The translations under genes were made by a program, and so were the position numbers. From NCBI RefSeq assembly GCF_007858285.1, contig NZ_VFIL01000005.1, positions 434,001 through 498,000 of the forward strand: a stretch of DNA of 64,000 bases, read 5' to 3'. The stretch comes from Pseudomonas brenneri. GTDB taxonomy: Bacteria; Pseudomonadota; Gammaproteobacteria; Pseudomonadales; Pseudomonadaceae. Numbering within the stretch: the stretch's first letter is position 1; every line of letters begins with the position of its first letter. Below, piece after piece: positions 9,616-19,852 of this stretch. The notes below the pieces were generated by a model. That model was not told the origin of the DNA, did no database searches, and worked only from the letters and a program-made list of their open reading frames with translations.

Positions 9616-9663
9616 ATACTGGCCAGTATGTTATTAATACCAAACTCACCAGTCCAGTATTAA
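9616..9663. promoter_or_regulatory. candidate TetR operator between pump and regulator
   Basis: A perfect 14-bp palindrome ATACTGGCCAGTAT occupies 9616-9629. A second inverted repeat, TTAATAC (9634-9640) and GTATTAA (9657-9663), abuts the regulator's start codon. Both sit in the divergent mexJ/tetR promoter region, where TetR repressors usually bind. Confidence 0.6.
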
Positions 9664-9670
9664 AGTGAAA

Positions 9671-10345
9671 ATGTCTAACAATCCTGTAAACACCAATAGC
9701 CCCGGGCGTCCCAAGGACATGGCAAAACGCCAGGCAATCCTCGACGCAGCGAAAATCCTGTTCTTGAGCAACGGTTATGCAAGCACCAGCATGGATGCCG
9801 TGGCCCTTGAGGCTGGCGTGTCAAAGTTGACGGTCTACAGCCACTTCACCGACAAAGAGACACTGTTCACCGCTGCCGTCGAAGCCAAGTGCGAAGCACA
9901 ACTGCCGGTGATGTATTTCGAGCTGCCAGACGGCGTGCCGGTGGAGAAGGTGCTGCTGAACATCGCCCGTGGCTTTCACCTGCTGATCAACAGCGATGAA
10001 TCAGTGAACCTGCATCGCCTGATGATGACGTCGGGCAATCAGGATCCCAAGCTGTCGCAGATTTTCTTCGAAGCCGGCCCCATGCGGATGTTGCAGGGGA
10101 TGGAGCGCTTGCTGGGCAAGATCAACCAGAGCGGGGCGCTGAATATCGACAAACCGTTTACCGCTGCCGAGCACTTCTTTTGCCTGCTCAAGGGCACGGC
10201 GAATTTCCGCTTGCTGTATGGCTGTGGCGAACGCTTGAGCGAAGCGGCCGCCGAGGAGCACGTGCAGGAAGTGGTGGGGTTGTTTATGCGGGCTTATAGG
10301 GCTGACGCAGCGGCAAGCGGCCAGTGCTTGTCGCTTAATTCTTGA
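9671..10345 (+). CDS. TetR-family repressor, probable regulator of the RND pump
   Basis: This 224-residue regulator has an N-terminal TetR helix-turn-helix ([40 protein letters not shown] at about residues 20-60) and a C-terminal ligand domain of the AefR-like type ([22 protein letters not shown]). It is divergent from the mexJK-like operon, with palindromes between them, so it probably represses both directions. In PAO1 the equivalent position holds mexL and another TetR gene (PA3679), and I cannot say which is the orthologue. The start may be ATG 9671 or the in-frame GTG at 9665; neither has a strong ribosome site. Its last 11 bp overlap the end of the convergent rsmJ. Confidence 0.85.
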   Translation: MSNNPVNTNSPGRPKDMAKRQAILDAAKILFLSNGYASTSMDAVALEAGVSKLTVYSHFTDKETLFTAAVEAKCEAQLPVMYFELPDGVPVEKVLLNIARGFHLLINSDESVNLHRLMMTSGNQDPKLSQIFFEAGPMRMLQGMERLLGKINQSGALNIDKPFTAAEHFFCLLKGTANFRLLYGCGERLSEAAAEEHVQEVVGLFMRAYRADAAASGQCLSLNS

Positions 10346-11117
10346 GCGCTTTTTTAGGATAAATATCGTACCGGCTGGATTTGCCATCCAGCGCGTGGCT
10401 CGGCTTGGGCCCATCGATGCACGGTGCCTTGCGCGGGCGCTTGACCACCACCCGATGGCTGGCCAGGGCCAATGCCGCGGCCAGCAGCGCCGGGGCATCC
10501 GGGTCGTCGCCCACCAGCGGGCGAAACAGGCGCATTTCCTTCTTCACCAAAGCGGTTTTCTCACGATGGGGAAACATCGGGTCCAGGTAGATCACTTGCG
10601 GTGGCTCACCTTCCCAGTTGCGCATGACCTCGATGGAGTTGCCCTTGAGCAAGGTCATCCGCGCCACAATCGGCGCCACTTCAAAATCATCTGCCGCGCG
10701 CGCCAAGCCATCCTCAAGCAAGGCACCAATCAACGGCTGACGTTCGATCAGGCTCATCTCGCAACCCAGGCTGGCCAGCACAAACGCGTCCTTGCCCAGG
10801 CCAGCCGTGGCATCCAGTACTCGCGGGCGCACGCCTTGAGACACCCCCACGGCCTTGGCGATCATCTGCCCACTGCCCCCGCCATAGAGCCGGCGATGAG
10901 CTGCGCCGCCTTCGACAAAATCCACCCGCACCGCACCCGGTGCATCAGGCCCCAGCTGTTGCAGTTGCAAGCCATGCTCCCCCACTTGCAGGGAAAAATC
11001 GGCGTCTGCCAACTGTAAGGGCAGACCCAACTGCTCGGCCCAGTGCTCGGCACGGGCCTGGAAACCATCGGCCAGGGCCTCGACCCGAATGCGGCTGGCC
11101 GCAGGTTGTTCGCTCAT
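10335..11117 (-). CDS. rsmJ: 16S rRNA (guanine-1516-N2) methyltransferase
   Basis: RsmJ methylates G1516 of 16S rRNA in the small subunit, using SAM. The 260-residue protein carries the characteristic [16 protein letters not shown] segment (residues 76-90), the SAM-binding motif [19 protein letters not shown], and the family pattern [20 protein letters not shown] as the catalytic loop. The C-terminus [31 protein letters not shown] also matches. The 3' end overlaps the convergent TetR gene by 11 bp. Confidence 0.95.
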   Translation of the reverse strand: MSEQPAASRIRVEALADGFQARAEHWAEQLGLPLQLADADFSLQVGEHGLQLQQLGPDAPGAVRVDFVEGGAAHRRLYGGGSGQMIAKAVGVSQGVRPRVLDATAGLGKDAFVLASLGCEMSLIERQPLIGALLEDGLARAADDFEVAPIVARMTLLKGNSIEVMRNWEGEPPQVIYLDPMFPHREKTALVKKEMRLFRPLVGDDPDAPALLAAALALASHRVVVKRPRKAPCIDGPKPSHALDGKSSRYDIYPKKALKN

Positions 11118-11212
11118 CGTTTACTACGCTCAAAAATATTAAGGATCGGCAAACAGCGGCCGATAAAAAAGGATCAGGCATTTTGCCAGACCCTGAGCGT
11201 CGACCGAGAGAA

Positions 11213-11833
11213 ATGTCAGACATTCATTCCCTATTCACCGGTGTACTGCCGACCCACAACCACTTCGGCCTGCGCAATACCCAAGCGCTGGCCGGCGTCA
11301 GTCATGTGTGGCAGGACTTCTTCGCCCGGGCGCTGGCCGAGCAACTTGGCCAGGAGCCAGGTGCGCAGGTGGCCGCAGATCCGGTGCCGGTGGACGCCTC
11401 GGTCGAACCCAGCGCCGGCAGCGACCTGCTGACGCAAATCGTTACCCAGCGCCATTGCGATGTTCAGGACACCGAGATCGCCCCGCCTGAACCGTTGTTC
11501 CTGCCAATTGCCGAGTTCGAACTGCAATTGCTGCCACCGGCGGCCGTGCCATTCCCCGAGGATGAAATCGTCGCCCAGCAGCGCCAGCAGAACTTCGAAA
11601 GTGGCTGGGTGCGGCCAATCGTGCTGACTGCCGGCCAGCCACTGCCCGAGCCCGGCCCTGCGCCGCAACCCAAGCCGCTGTTTCTGCCGATTGCCGAATT
11701 CGAACTGGACCTGCTGCCACCTGCGGCCGAACCGTACCCGCAAGAAGAATTGGTGCAGCAGCAAAAGGCCCTGGACTTCGACTGCGGCTGGGCGCGCCCG
11801 CTGATCCTGCAGAACCTGCGCCTGGCGGCTTGA
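11213..11833 (+). CDS. hypothetical protein with two internal repeats
   Basis: This 206-residue protein starts MSDIHSLFTGVLPTHNHFG; GAGAGAA precedes the ATG at 11213. The most striking feature is a duplicated block: PLFLPIAEFELQLLPPAA near residue 97 recurs as PLFLPIAEFELDLLPPAA near residue 160. Each copy is followed by an acidic QQ-containing helix and then a GWVRPIVL / GWARPLIL strand. The first copy is joined to the second by a Pro-rich linker. No signal peptide or membrane helix is seen. The sequence is acidic and proline-rich. I do not recognise a family, and function is unknown. It is divergent from rsmJ. Confidence 0.75.
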   Translation: MSDIHSLFTGVLPTHNHFGLRNTQALAGVSHVWQDFFARALAEQLGQEPGAQVAADPVPVDASVEPSAGSDLLTQIVTQRHCDVQDTEIAPPEPLFLPIAEFELQLLPPAAVPFPEDEIVAQQRQQNFESGWVRPIVLTAGQPLPEPGPAPQPKPLFLPIAEFELDLLPPAAEPYPQEELVQQQKALDFDCGWARPLILQNLRLAA

Positions 11834-11963
11834 TCAGATTACGCCTTCGCGTAGCACTCGCCATCCAGGTGATCTCACTCCACCCGCTAGACCGTGCAAG
11901 ATGGCTTACGACCGCTTCGCGGCAAAACGCTGGCTCGCCCAAGCTCGGTAACGGCGACGACAC

Positions 11964-12806
11964 TTACGTACTCGGCGCTTCCCCCTTGAACAACTGATTG
12001 GCCTGGCTGAACGGCATCGAGCGTTCGGTAAAGGTAAAGGTTCCCAGCTCCTGAACCTCCCGTGCGGCCCTGAAGAACTCGCCATAGGCAGCCAGGGCCA
12101 TAGCCGAGCCGACGCTGATGCGCTTGACGCCCATCTCGCTCAATTGCACCACCGAGAGCTTGAGGCCACCGGACATCAACACATTCACTGGTTTGGGTGC
12201 CACCGCCCGCACCACCGCCAATACTTCCTCGGCACTGCGCAGGCCGGGGGCATATAGCACGTCGGCGCCCGCTTCAGCGTAGGCCTGCAAACGGCGAATG
12301 GTGTCGGGTAAATCCAGGCGACCATGCAGGAGGTTTTCCGCACGGGCCGTCAGCATGAAGGGGAATGGCAAGCTGCGCGCGGCGACGACGGCCGCTTCAA
12401 TCCGCTCAACGGACAGGTCAAAAGGATAGATTGGATCGACCGCAATCCCGGTGGCGTCTTCTATGGAGCCACCAACGATGCCGGTAGCGGCGGCGCGCAA
12501 CAGGCTCTGGGCGCAACCCTGAGGCGTATCGCTGAAGCCGTTTTCCAGATCCGCTGCCACCGGTAACGCGGTAGCCTGGACGATCATCTCAGCGTTGCCC
12601 AGGGTATCTTCCAGCGAAAGCGCACCCTCGGCATCCGGACGCCCAAGACTGAAGGCAAACCCCGCACTGGTAGTGGCCAAGGCTTCAAAGCCGAGGCTGG
12701 CGAGCATCTTGGCGGAGCCGGCGTCCCAGGGATTGGGCATCACGAATGCACGATCACGCTCGTGCAGGGCTCTAAAGGATTCGGCGCGAAGGGTTTGGGC
12801 ATCCAT
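11964..12806 (-). CDS. isocitrate lyase / PEP mutase superfamily protein
   Basis: This 280-residue TIM-barrel enzyme belongs to the PEP mutase/isocitrate lyase superfamily, which makes or breaks C-C or P-C bonds of oxaloacetate-like substrates with Mg2+. Visible features are NPWDAGSAKMLASLGFEALATTSAG near the N-terminus, the metal-binding region VAADLENGFSD (residue ~90), GGSIEDATG and FMLTARAENLLHG. The usual KKCGH catalytic loop of isocitrate lyase is absent, as in the oxaloacetate decarboxylase/carboxyphosphonoenolpyruvate-like subgroup, so the substrate is unclear. The ATG at 12806 has GGAG six bases upstream. It follows the DUF72 gene by 25 bp, likely in one operon. Confidence 0.85.
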   Translation of the reverse strand: MDAQTLRAESFRALHERDRAFVMPNPWDAGSAKMLASLGFEALATTSAGFAFSLGRPDAEGALSLEDTLGNAEMIVQATALPVAADLENGFSDTPQGCAQSLLRAAATGIVGGSIEDATGIAVDPIYPFDLSVERIEAAVVAARSLPFPFMLTARAENLLHGRLDLPDTIRRLQAYAEAGADVLYAPGLRSAEEVLAVVRAVAPKPVNVLMSGGLKLSVVQLSEMGVKRISVGSAMALAAYGEFFRAAREVQELGTFTFTERSMPFSQANQLFKGEAPST

Positions 12807-12831
12807 GACTGACTCCAGGCACAAAAGAATC

Positions 12832-13692
12832 CTAGAGTAACCCCAACTGCTCCACCGCGGGCTCCCGATGCAGTTGCGCCAACGCCGGCAACCCCGGCAA
12901 ACGCGCCATCAATTGCTGATGAAAGCGCATCGCCAACTGGGCCGCCAGGCGATTATCCGAGGTGTGCAGGAACACGTAGGGCGTTCGCCCCTCCTCGATC
13001 CAGCCCGCAACTTTATCAACCCACGGCACCAGGTATGGATCGTTGGCCTCCAACTCTGGATGGCCGATAAAACGCACCTGGGGAAACTGCGTCAACGCGG
13101 CCGGACGCGGTGGCACCTTGGGCTTTTTCGATTGGGCATGGAGCACGGCGGCCGAGGTTGAAGTGCAACTGAACAAGGCCCGAGGGTCCAGGCAGATGCG
13201 CTCCACTCCACGGTCACGCAGCAGGCGGTTGAGGCTGCGCTCGGCTTCACCCTTGGCAAAGAAGTCGCGATGACGCACTTCCACCGCCAGCGGGCGCTCC
13301 AGGCCGTCAATAAAGCCTGCCAACTCACCCAGGCGCTGTGGGGTGAAGCTGGCCGGCAGTTGCAGCCACAGCGGTGAAACCCGCTCGCCCAGCGGGCTCA
13401 TCAAGCCGAGGAAGCTTTCGGCAGCGGGTAGTTGTTCGCGCAGGTCAGCGCTGTGGCTGATATCACCGGGAAACTTGGCGGTAAACCGAAAGTGCGCGGG
13501 CATGATCTCGGCCCAGCGCTGCACCGTCGCGACCGAAGGCCGCGCATAGAACGTGGTGTTGCCTTCGCAGGCATTGAACACCTGGCAATACAGGCCGAGA
13601 AAATCCGTGGTGCGGGCGTCCTGTGGGTACAGGTACTCGCGCCAGGCGTTTTCACTCCAGGACGGGCAACCGAGGAAATAAGGCAGCAACAT
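12832..13692 (-). CDS. DUF72 domain-containing protein (YecE-like)
   Basis: This 286-residue protein of the DUF72/YecE TIM-barrel family opens MLLPYFLGCPSWSENAWREYLYP and has the conserved segments NTTFYARPS, FRFTAKFPGDISH, LWLQLPASFTPQRL, LAVEVRHRDFF and the C-terminal YVFLHTSDN. The family's biochemical role is unknown. The ATG at 13692 shares its A with the TGA stop of the preceding gene (TGATG), indicating translational coupling and favouring this start over the longer frame to 13731. It lies 25 bp before the PEP mutase-like gene. Confidence 0.88.
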   Translation of the reverse strand: MLLPYFLGCPSWSENAWREYLYPQDARTTDFLGLYCQVFNACEGNTTFYARPSVATVQRWAEIMPAHFRFTAKFPGDISHSADLREQLPAAESFLGLMSPLGERVSPLWLQLPASFTPQRLGELAGFIDGLERPLAVEVRHRDFFAKGEAERSLNRLLRDRGVERICLDPRALFSCTSTSAAVLHAQSKKPKVPPRPAALTQFPQVRFIGHPELEANDPYLVPWVDKVAGWIEEGRTPYVFLHTSDNRLAAQLAMRFHQQLMARLPGLPALAQLHREPAVEQLGLL

Positions 13693-14012
13693 CAGATGTG
13701 GATATCGAGACCCAGCACTTCCATATCCCATTCGACAAAGCCGGCGGTGGTCAGGTAGCTGGCCAGGGCCGTGGCGACGTTCTTGCTCATGGAGCGCGGG
13801 AAGACCATGTCTTGCTGGCGGGCCGGAACGCCGCCGATACGCGCACCGCTGGCCCCTTGGGAACGTGCGGAAAGCGCCGCGCCCTGGGATGTTTCGGGCT
13901 GGACTTCAATAAAGTCGGGGGATTCTTCGACGGACTCATCTACCGTCACGTTCGCCTTGCGTGGCTTGCGCTTGAGGGGGTAGGACTGGGAGGAAAAGCC
14001 GTCTATACGCAT
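13692..14012 (-). CDS. conserved hypothetical protein, 106 residues
   Basis: This small protein starts MRIDGFSSQSYPLKRKPRK and is basic at the N-terminus, acidic in the middle (VDESVEESPDFIEVQPE) and ends in a more structured segment AARxxQDMVFPRSMSKNVATALASYLTTAGFVEWDMEVLGLDIHI-like tail (positions 13695-13830). No signal peptide or membrane segment is present. Its stop codon overlaps the DUF72 start by one base, so it heads a three-gene operon with DUF72 and the PEP mutase-like gene. I do not recognise a function. Confidence 0.75.
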   Translation of the reverse strand: MRIDGFSSQSYPLKRKPRKANVTVDESVEESPDFIEVQPETSQGAALSARSQGASGARIGGVPARQQDMVFPRSMSKNVATALASYLTTAGFVEWDMEVLGLDIHI

Positions 14013-14172
14013 GCATGCAGATCCGCGATCAATGATGGCAATTTAGCGGCACTTTCCTTGGCACGCAAATGCTCTGGTGATAACTAGAACACATAAATGA
14101 AGAAAGGTTTAAACACCCGGCCAAATTCTGACGATTGGTGAAATTCGCCGCTAAATCCCCGTTTTTTTGACG

Positions 14173-14859
14173 TCAAACAATCCCACGTTCGGCCTTGGTC
14201 TGCGCCACTTTATCGCGCAGGTATACCGGCGCGGCCTGGTCGGCGGGAATCGCCTCGCCGCGTTCCCAGGCAAAACGCGCCAGGGTCAGCAGGTCTTCGG
14301 CATGGGGCAGCATCGCGGCATCCTGGCCGACCGTGGGTACGGCGATGCGCTCGCCATAACCCCAACCTGTGCCGGCGCCAAACCAGTCACCCGTGGCCTC
14401 GGCCGGCAATGCAGTGGCCTCGGGTGGCTGCACGGCTTCGATACCCACCAGGCGCATCTCGCCGGCGGTCTCGCGGTAGCAGCCCCAATAGACCTCATCC
14501 ATCCGCGCATCAATGGCTGCCGCGACTTGCTGCGCGCCATGCTCGCGCAGCGCGCGCTGGGCCAGCACGGCCAGGTTGGACACCGGCAATACCGGCCGCT
14601 CCAGGGCGAACGCCAGCCCCTGCACTACGCCAATAGCAATACGCACCCCCGTGAACGCACCCGGGCCGCGGCCAAAGGCGATGGCGTCCACCGCCGACAA
14701 AGTGGTGCCGGCATCGAGCAGCAACTGCTTGATCATCGGCAACAGCTTTTGCGCATGCAGGCGCGGGATCACCTCATAGTGGCTCGTGACCTTGCCGTCA
14801 TGCAGCAGGGCAACGGAGCAAGCTTCAGTCGCGGTGTCCAGGGCCAGCAGGGTGCTCAT
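14173..14859 (-). CDS. tsaB: tRNA threonylcarbamoyladenosine synthesis protein TsaB
   Basis: TsaB partners with TsaD and TsaE to form t6A37 on ANN-decoding tRNAs. The 228-residue protein has the ASKHA-fold N-terminus LLALDTATEACSVALLHDG, the family HAQKLLPMIKQLL segment, the GPGAFTGVRIGxxxxQGLA-type motif and the AAIDARMDEVYW segment. It lacks the metal-binding His residues of TsaD, as expected for TsaB. The ATG at 14859 gives the family N-terminus MSTLLALDTA; the longer frame to 14907 overlaps the adk terminator. It lies 90 bp downstream of adk, as in other pseudomonads. Confidence 0.95.
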   Translation of the reverse strand: MSTLLALDTATEACSVALLHDGKVTSHYEVIPRLHAQKLLPMIKQLLLDAGTTLSAVDAIAFGRGPGAFTGVRIAIGVVQGLAFALERPVLPVSNLAVLAQRALREHGAQQVAAAIDARMDEVYWGCYRETAGEMRLVGIEAVQPPEATALPAEATGDWFGAGTGWGYGERIAVPTVGQDAAMLPHAEDLLTLARFAWERGEAIPADQAAPVYLRDKVAQTKAERGIV

Positions 14860-14904
14860 CGGTGTGGGTGTCCAAATCGAAAAAAAGTTCGCCAGTATAA
14901 ACAA

Positions 14905-14928
14905 CAACGGCCCGCAAGCGGGCCGTTG
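14905..14928 (-). terminator. terminator after adk
   Basis: CAACGGCCCGC (14905-14915) and GCGGGCCGTTG (14918-14928) form an 11-bp perfect stem. In the minus direction it is followed by TTGTTTAT, suiting rho-independent termination of adk. Confidence 0.8.
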
Positions 14929-14949
14929 AACATCAAGCCAATCGTCAGA

Positions 14950-15732
<783 letters not shown>

Positions 15733-15815
15733 CTAACCACACAAGCCGCCAAAAGTCGGAAGAACCCGCACCACACAAGCCTTTTGGTCGCGGTATCCCT
15801 TGGTGCAACCCCGAC

Positions 15816-15860
15816 ACAAAACCGCCGGCACAGCCCTTTCGGGTCAGCCGGCGGTTTTGT
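15816..15860 (-). terminator. terminator after ppc
   Basis: ACAAAACCGCCGGC (15816-15829) pairs with GCCGGCGGTTTTGT (15847-15860), a 14-bp stem whose distal arm supplies the U run in the minus direction. The 15598-15890 gap holds this terminator and otherwise only the presumed adk promoter. Confidence 0.8.
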
Positions 15861-15890
15861 CTGCAAGCCCTTGAGAACACGCGACAAATG

Positions 15891-18536
15891 TCAGCCGGTG
15901 TTACGCAGCCCGGCGGCAATACCGGCCACGGACACCAGCAGCGCCTGTTCCAGAGGGCTGTCCTGTGTCGCTTCCTGTTGGCGGGACCGGGCCAGCAGCT
16001 CGGCCTGCAACAGGTGCAACGGGTCGAGGTAGGTGTTGCGCAGGCGGATGAACTCCAGGGTATCGGGACTGTGGGCCAGCAACTGCGACTGGCCGGTCAG
16101 GCCAAGCACCACGGCGCACGCCTGCGACAATAGGTCGCGTAAATGCGCACCCAATGGCAGCAGGTCGGGCTGTACCAGACGCTCGTCATACAGCCGGGCG
16201 ATATCCGCGTCAGCCTTGGCCAGGACCATTTCCAGCATGTCGATACGGGTGCGGAAGAACGGCCATTGTTCACGCATCTGCCCCAGCAACTCACCTTCGC
16301 CCCGCTCCAGCGCCTTGCTCAACGCCGCTTCCCAACCCAGCCAGGCCGGCAGCATCAAGCGGGTCTGGGTCCAGCCGAAAATCCACGGGATCGCCCGCAG
16401 GCTCTCGATCCCCCCGGCACGGCGCTTGGCCGGACGACTGCCCAGGGGCAGACGGCCCAGTTCCTGCTCGGGCGTGGACTGGCGGAAGTACTCGACGAAC
16501 TGCGGATTTTCCCGCACCACCGCACGATAAGCACGGACGCCATCAGCCGCCAATTCATCCATCAAATGCCGCCAGGCCGGCGCAGGTGGCGGTGGTGGCA
16601 ACAAGGTCGCCTCCAGCACTGCGGCCAGGTACAGATTGAGATTCTGCTCGGCGATATCCGGCAAGCCGAACTTGAAGCGAATCATCTCGCCCTGCTCGGT
16701 GGTACGGAAACGCCCTGCCACCGAACCCGGCGGCTGCGACAGAATCGCCGCGTGGGCCGGGCCGCCGCCACGGCCAACGGTGCCGCCGCGACCATGGAAC
16801 AACAGCAGTTCCACTTGCTGCTCGCGGCAGATATCCACCAGGCGTTCCTGGGCGCGGTATTGCGCCCAGGCCGCAGCGGTGGTGCCTGCGTCCTTGGCCG
16901 AGTCGGAATAACCGATCATCACCTCCTGCGGACCTTGCAACCGCGCACGGTAGCCAGGCAACAGCAACAGGCGTTCGATCACCGGGCCGGCGTTGTCCAG
17001 GTCGGCCAGGGTCTCGAACAACGGCACCACGCGCATTGGCCGCTGCACCCCGGACTCCTTGAGCAACAACTGCACCGCCAGCACATCGGACGCCGCGCCC
17101 GCCATGGAGATGACATAGGAGCCAAGGGAGGCCGCCGGCGCGGCGGCAATTTCCTTACAGGTATTGAGCACTTCAGCGGTATCGGCCGAAGGCTTGAAAT
17201 AGCCCGGCAACAAGGGGCGGCGGTTGGCCAGCTCCTTCATCAGGAAGGTGATGCGCGCATCCTCGTCCCAGTCTTCATAGCGACCCAGGCCCAGGTAATC
17301 GGTGATCTCGGTCATCGCCGCCGAATGCCGGCTGGAATCCTGGCGCACATCCAGGCGCACCAGGAACAGACCGAACGTTACCGCGCGACGTAGGCAATCA
17401 AGCAGCGGGCCGTCGGCAATTACCCCCATGCCGCAGGCGTGCAAGGACTGATAGCACAGTTCCAGCGGCTCCAGCAGGTCACGATTGTTTTGCAGTACAT
17501 CGGCCGGCGCCGGGAGGCTGCTGGTCAACGCCGCATGCGCCCAATTGCGGGTGGCACGCAGGCGTTCGCGCAATTGCTTGAGCAACGCCCGGTAAGGCTC
17601 GACGCTATCACCGACCTTGGCCTGCAACTCGGGGCTGGCCCGCTGCATCGACAATTCGGACGCCAGGTGATCGATATCACGCAAGTACAGATCTGCCGCC
17701 ATCCAGCGCGCCAGCAGCAGCACTTCGCGGGTGACCGGTGCGGTGACGTTGGGGTTGCCGTCACGGTCGCCGCCCATCCACGAAGCGAAACGGATCGGTG
17801 CCGCCTCCAGGGGCAGGTGCAAGCCAGTGGCGGCATGCAAGGCTTGATCGGCCTTGCGCAGATAGTTGGGGATGGCATGCCACAGCGAATGCTCGATTAC
17901 CGCAAAACCCCACTTGGCCTCGTCCACCGGCGTGGGCCGGGTACGACGGATTTCTTCGGTGTGCCAGGCTTCTGCGATCAGGCGTTGCAGGCGTTGGCGA
18001 ATCTGCTCGCGCTCGGCGCAGGTCAAGTCACGGTGGTCCTGCAGGGCCAATTGTGCGGCGATGGCGTCGTATTTCTGGATCAGGGTACGGCGCGCAACTT
18101 CGGTGGGGTGGGCGGTGAGCACCAGTTCGATGTCCAGGCGCGCCAACTGCCGGGCCAGGGACTCACTGCTATGGCCTTCACGTTGCAAACGCGCTAACAA
18201 CTCGGGCAGCACCCGCGATTCGAACGGCGCCGGCTGGGATTCATCGCGTCGATGAATCAGTTGGTACTGTTCGGCGATATTGGCCAGGTTAAGGAACTGG
18301 TTGAACGCACGCGCCACTGGCAGCAGTTCGTCTTCCTGCAACTGATTGAGGCTGGCGCTGAGCTCTTCGCCAGCCGCCGCCTCCGTTGCCCCGCCACGGC
18401 GATCGGCCTTGGCGCCCTTGCGAATCTGCTCGATCTTGTCGAGAAACTCATCACCGTATTGTTCTCGAATCGTATTGCCCAGCAGCTCACCCAGCAGGTG
18501 AACATCTTCACGCAAACGTGCATCGATATCGCTCAT
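15891..18536 (-). CDS. ppc: phosphoenolpyruvate carboxylase
   Basis: Ppc adds bicarbonate to PEP to make oxaloacetate, refilling the TCA cycle. The 881-residue protein has the catalytic-His region [15 protein letters not shown] (near residue 145), the [15 protein letters not shown] segment, the [17 protein letters not shown] signature with its active-site loop (near 585), and the C-terminal end IAAGLRNTG, which is the conserved C-terminus of the family. The ATG at 18536 begins [20 protein letters not shown], as expected. It is divergent from the small gene at 18738. Confidence 0.98.
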   Translation of the reverse strand: MSDIDARLREDVHLLGELLGNTIREQYGDEFLDKIEQIRKGAKADRRGGATEAAAGEELSASLNQLQEDELLPVARAFNQFLNLANIAEQYQLIHRRDESQPAPFESRVLPELLARLQREGHSSESLARQLARLDIELVLTAHPTEVARRTLIQKYDAIAAQLALQDHRDLTCAEREQIRQRLQRLIAEAWHTEEIRRTRPTPVDEAKWGFAVIEHSLWHAIPNYLRKADQALHAATGLHLPLEAAPIRFASWMGGDRDGNPNVTAPVTREVLLLARWMAADLYLRDIDHLASELSMQRASPELQAKVGDSVEPYRALLKQLRERLRATRNWAHAALTSSLPAPADVLQNNRDLLEPLELCYQSLHACGMGVIADGPLLDCLRRAVTFGLFLVRLDVRQDSSRHSAAMTEITDYLGLGRYEDWDEDARITFLMKELANRRPLLPGYFKPSADTAEVLNTCKEIAAAPAASLGSYVISMAGAASDVLAVQLLLKESGVQRPMRVVPLFETLADLDNAGPVIERLLLLPGYRARLQGPQEVMIGYSDSAKDAGTTAAAWAQYRAQERLVDICREQQVELLLFHGRGGTVGRGGGPAHAAILSQPPGSVAGRFRTTEQGEMIRFKFGLPDIAEQNLNLYLAAVLEATLLPPPPPAPAWRHLMDELAADGVRAYRAVVRENPQFVEYFRQSTPEQELGRLPLGSRPAKRRAGGIESLRAIPWIFGWTQTRLMLPAWLGWEAALSKALERGEGELLGQMREQWPFFRTRIDMLEMVLAKADADIARLYDERLVQPDLLPLGAHLRDLLSQACAVVLGLTGQSQLLAHSPDTLEFIRLRNTYLDPLHLLQAELLARSRQQEATQDSPLEQALLVSVAGIAAGLRNTG

Positions 18537-18737
18537 CAGCCAATCTCCAGCCAGGAATCCGGGATGCTTTGACCTTCAAGAGTGCCGATCAAGGCGCGGT
18601 CTTACAAGCAATGTTCGGCAAGCCGGCTCCGACAACTTTGTGGGTTGCAGCTAGTCTCAAGGTTACGTCGACGCGTTATCCACGCCGCGACCGGTCACTC
18701 ATCACCGCCCGCTACCCTGGGCTTTACTGAGGTTGCC

Positions 18738-19082
18738 ATGAAAATCCGAGAACTGGCCCAGCAATGGGAAGAGACCGCCAAGGGTCGATTGACCAAGACC
18801 GAATATGCCATCCACCTGGATGTAGAGGCCGCCGCACGGCTGGCGGCCATCCGCGAGATGTACCCCAAGCGCAGCACCGAGGAATTGCTCGGCGAACTGA
18901 TCGGCGCCGCCCTGGAAGAGCTGGAAGCCAGCTTTCCGTATATCCAGGGCCGAAACGTGGTGGCCACCGATGAAGAAGGTGATCCCTTGTATGAAGACGT
19001 AGGCCCGACGCCGCGTTTCCTGTCGCTGTCACGGCGCTATCTGCACGACATGTCGGCCATGCCTGACGATCAGAAGCACTGA
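18738..19082 (+). CDS. small conserved Pseudomonas protein (PA3688-like)
   Basis: This 114-residue soluble protein starts MKIRELAQQWEETAKGRLTKTEYAIHLDVEAAARLAAI and contains a ribbon-helix-helix-like stretch followed by a C-terminal segment FPYIQGRNVVATDEEGDPLYEDVGPTP. Related Pseudomonas proteins have been labelled type 1 pili tip component in databases, but nothing here, such as a signal peptide or pilin domain, supports export. GAGG precedes the ATG at 18738. The position next to ppc matches PAO1. Function is unknown. Confidence 0.8.
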   Translation: MKIRELAQQWEETAKGRLTKTEYAIHLDVEAAARLAAIREMYPKRSTEELLGELIGAALEELEASFPYIQGRNVVATDEEGDPLYEDVGPTPRFLSLSRRYLHDMSAMPDDQKH

Positions 19083-19233
19083 TAAACATCTGTTAAAACC
19101 ACCAACCCCTTGAACTCCGGGCCTTTTATAGGCCCGGCATACCGCTGCACGTGGCAAAAGTTCCGTTTTTTAAACGCTGACCCCTTAGTCAGATTTGTTC
19201 AGATGTTTTTTCGGGCAAATCGCCATCTTTGCT

Positions 19234-19261
19234 GAACTATTCAAAAAAGCCTCGGGTCACA
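19234..19261 (+). promoter_or_regulatory. candidate AlgU (sigma-22)-type promoter for the DUF4398-lptF pair
   Basis: GAACTA (19234-19239) and TCACA (19257-19261) are 17 bp apart, resembling the AlgU consensus GAACTT-N16/17-TCTGA. It lies 112 bp upstream of the lipoprotein gene. In P. aeruginosa lptF is known to be AlgU-dependent, which makes the match plausible. The rest of the 19083-19372 gap shows no gene. Confidence 0.5.
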
Positions 19262-19372
19262 GCCAGTAAGCCATCACCTGTAACAGGCGTTTGAAAAGGC
19301 ATGCACAGGTTCATCGCCAAACCGCAAACGCTGACCACCGAAGATGGATTTGATGTTTTTCTGGAGTATCCA

Positions 19373-19798
19373 ATGGAGTTGAAGACGATGAAGACCAGCA
19401 CTGCCAAATCCTCGTTTAACCATCTGCGCGGGCTCAAATTGGCCGCGTTGGCAATCGGCACCAGCTTCGTCCTCGCGGGCTGTGCCGGCAACCCGCCGAC
19501 CGAGCAGTACGCCGTGACCCAATCGGCCGTGAACAGCGCCGTGAGCGCTGGCGGTACCGAATACGCGGCCGTGGAAATGAAGGCTGCCCAGGACAAGCTC
19601 AAGCAAGCCGAGCTGGCCATGCATGACAAGAAGTACGACGAAGCCCGTCGTCTGGCCGAACAGGCTGAATGGGATGCGCGCGTTGCAGAGCGCAAGGCCC
19701 AGGCGGCCAAGGCCGAGCTGTCGGTGAAGGATTCCCAGAAGGCTGTCCAGGAGCTGCGTAACGAAGGCATGCGCCCTGCTGTGATCCAGCAGAAGTAA
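19373..19798 (+). CDS. DUF4398 domain-containing lipoprotein
   Basis: This 141-residue envelope lipoprotein has a signal peptide with lipobox SFVLAGC. The mature part is a predicted helical coiled coil rich in Ala, Lys, Gln and Glu: YAAVEMKAAQDKLKQAELAMHDKKYDEARRLAEQAEWDA, characteristic of DUF4398. The ATG at 19373 has CTGGAG upstream; a second ATG at 19388 (MKTSTAKSS) is an equally workable start with GGAG nearby. It is 54 bp upstream of lptF and probably co-transcribed. In PAO1 the equivalent pair is PA3691-lptF. Confidence 0.88.
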   Translation: MELKTMKTSTAKSSFNHLRGLKLAALAIGTSFVLAGCAGNPPTEQYAVTQSAVNSAVSAGGTEYAAVEMKAAQDKLKQAELAMHDKKYDEARRLAEQAEWDARVAERKAQAAKAELSVKDSQKAVQELRNEGMRPAVIQQK

Positions 19799-19852
19799 GC
19801 ACCGCCCTTGTTTGCATCGCACCCGAAATCGAATTGAAAGGACGACACCACT

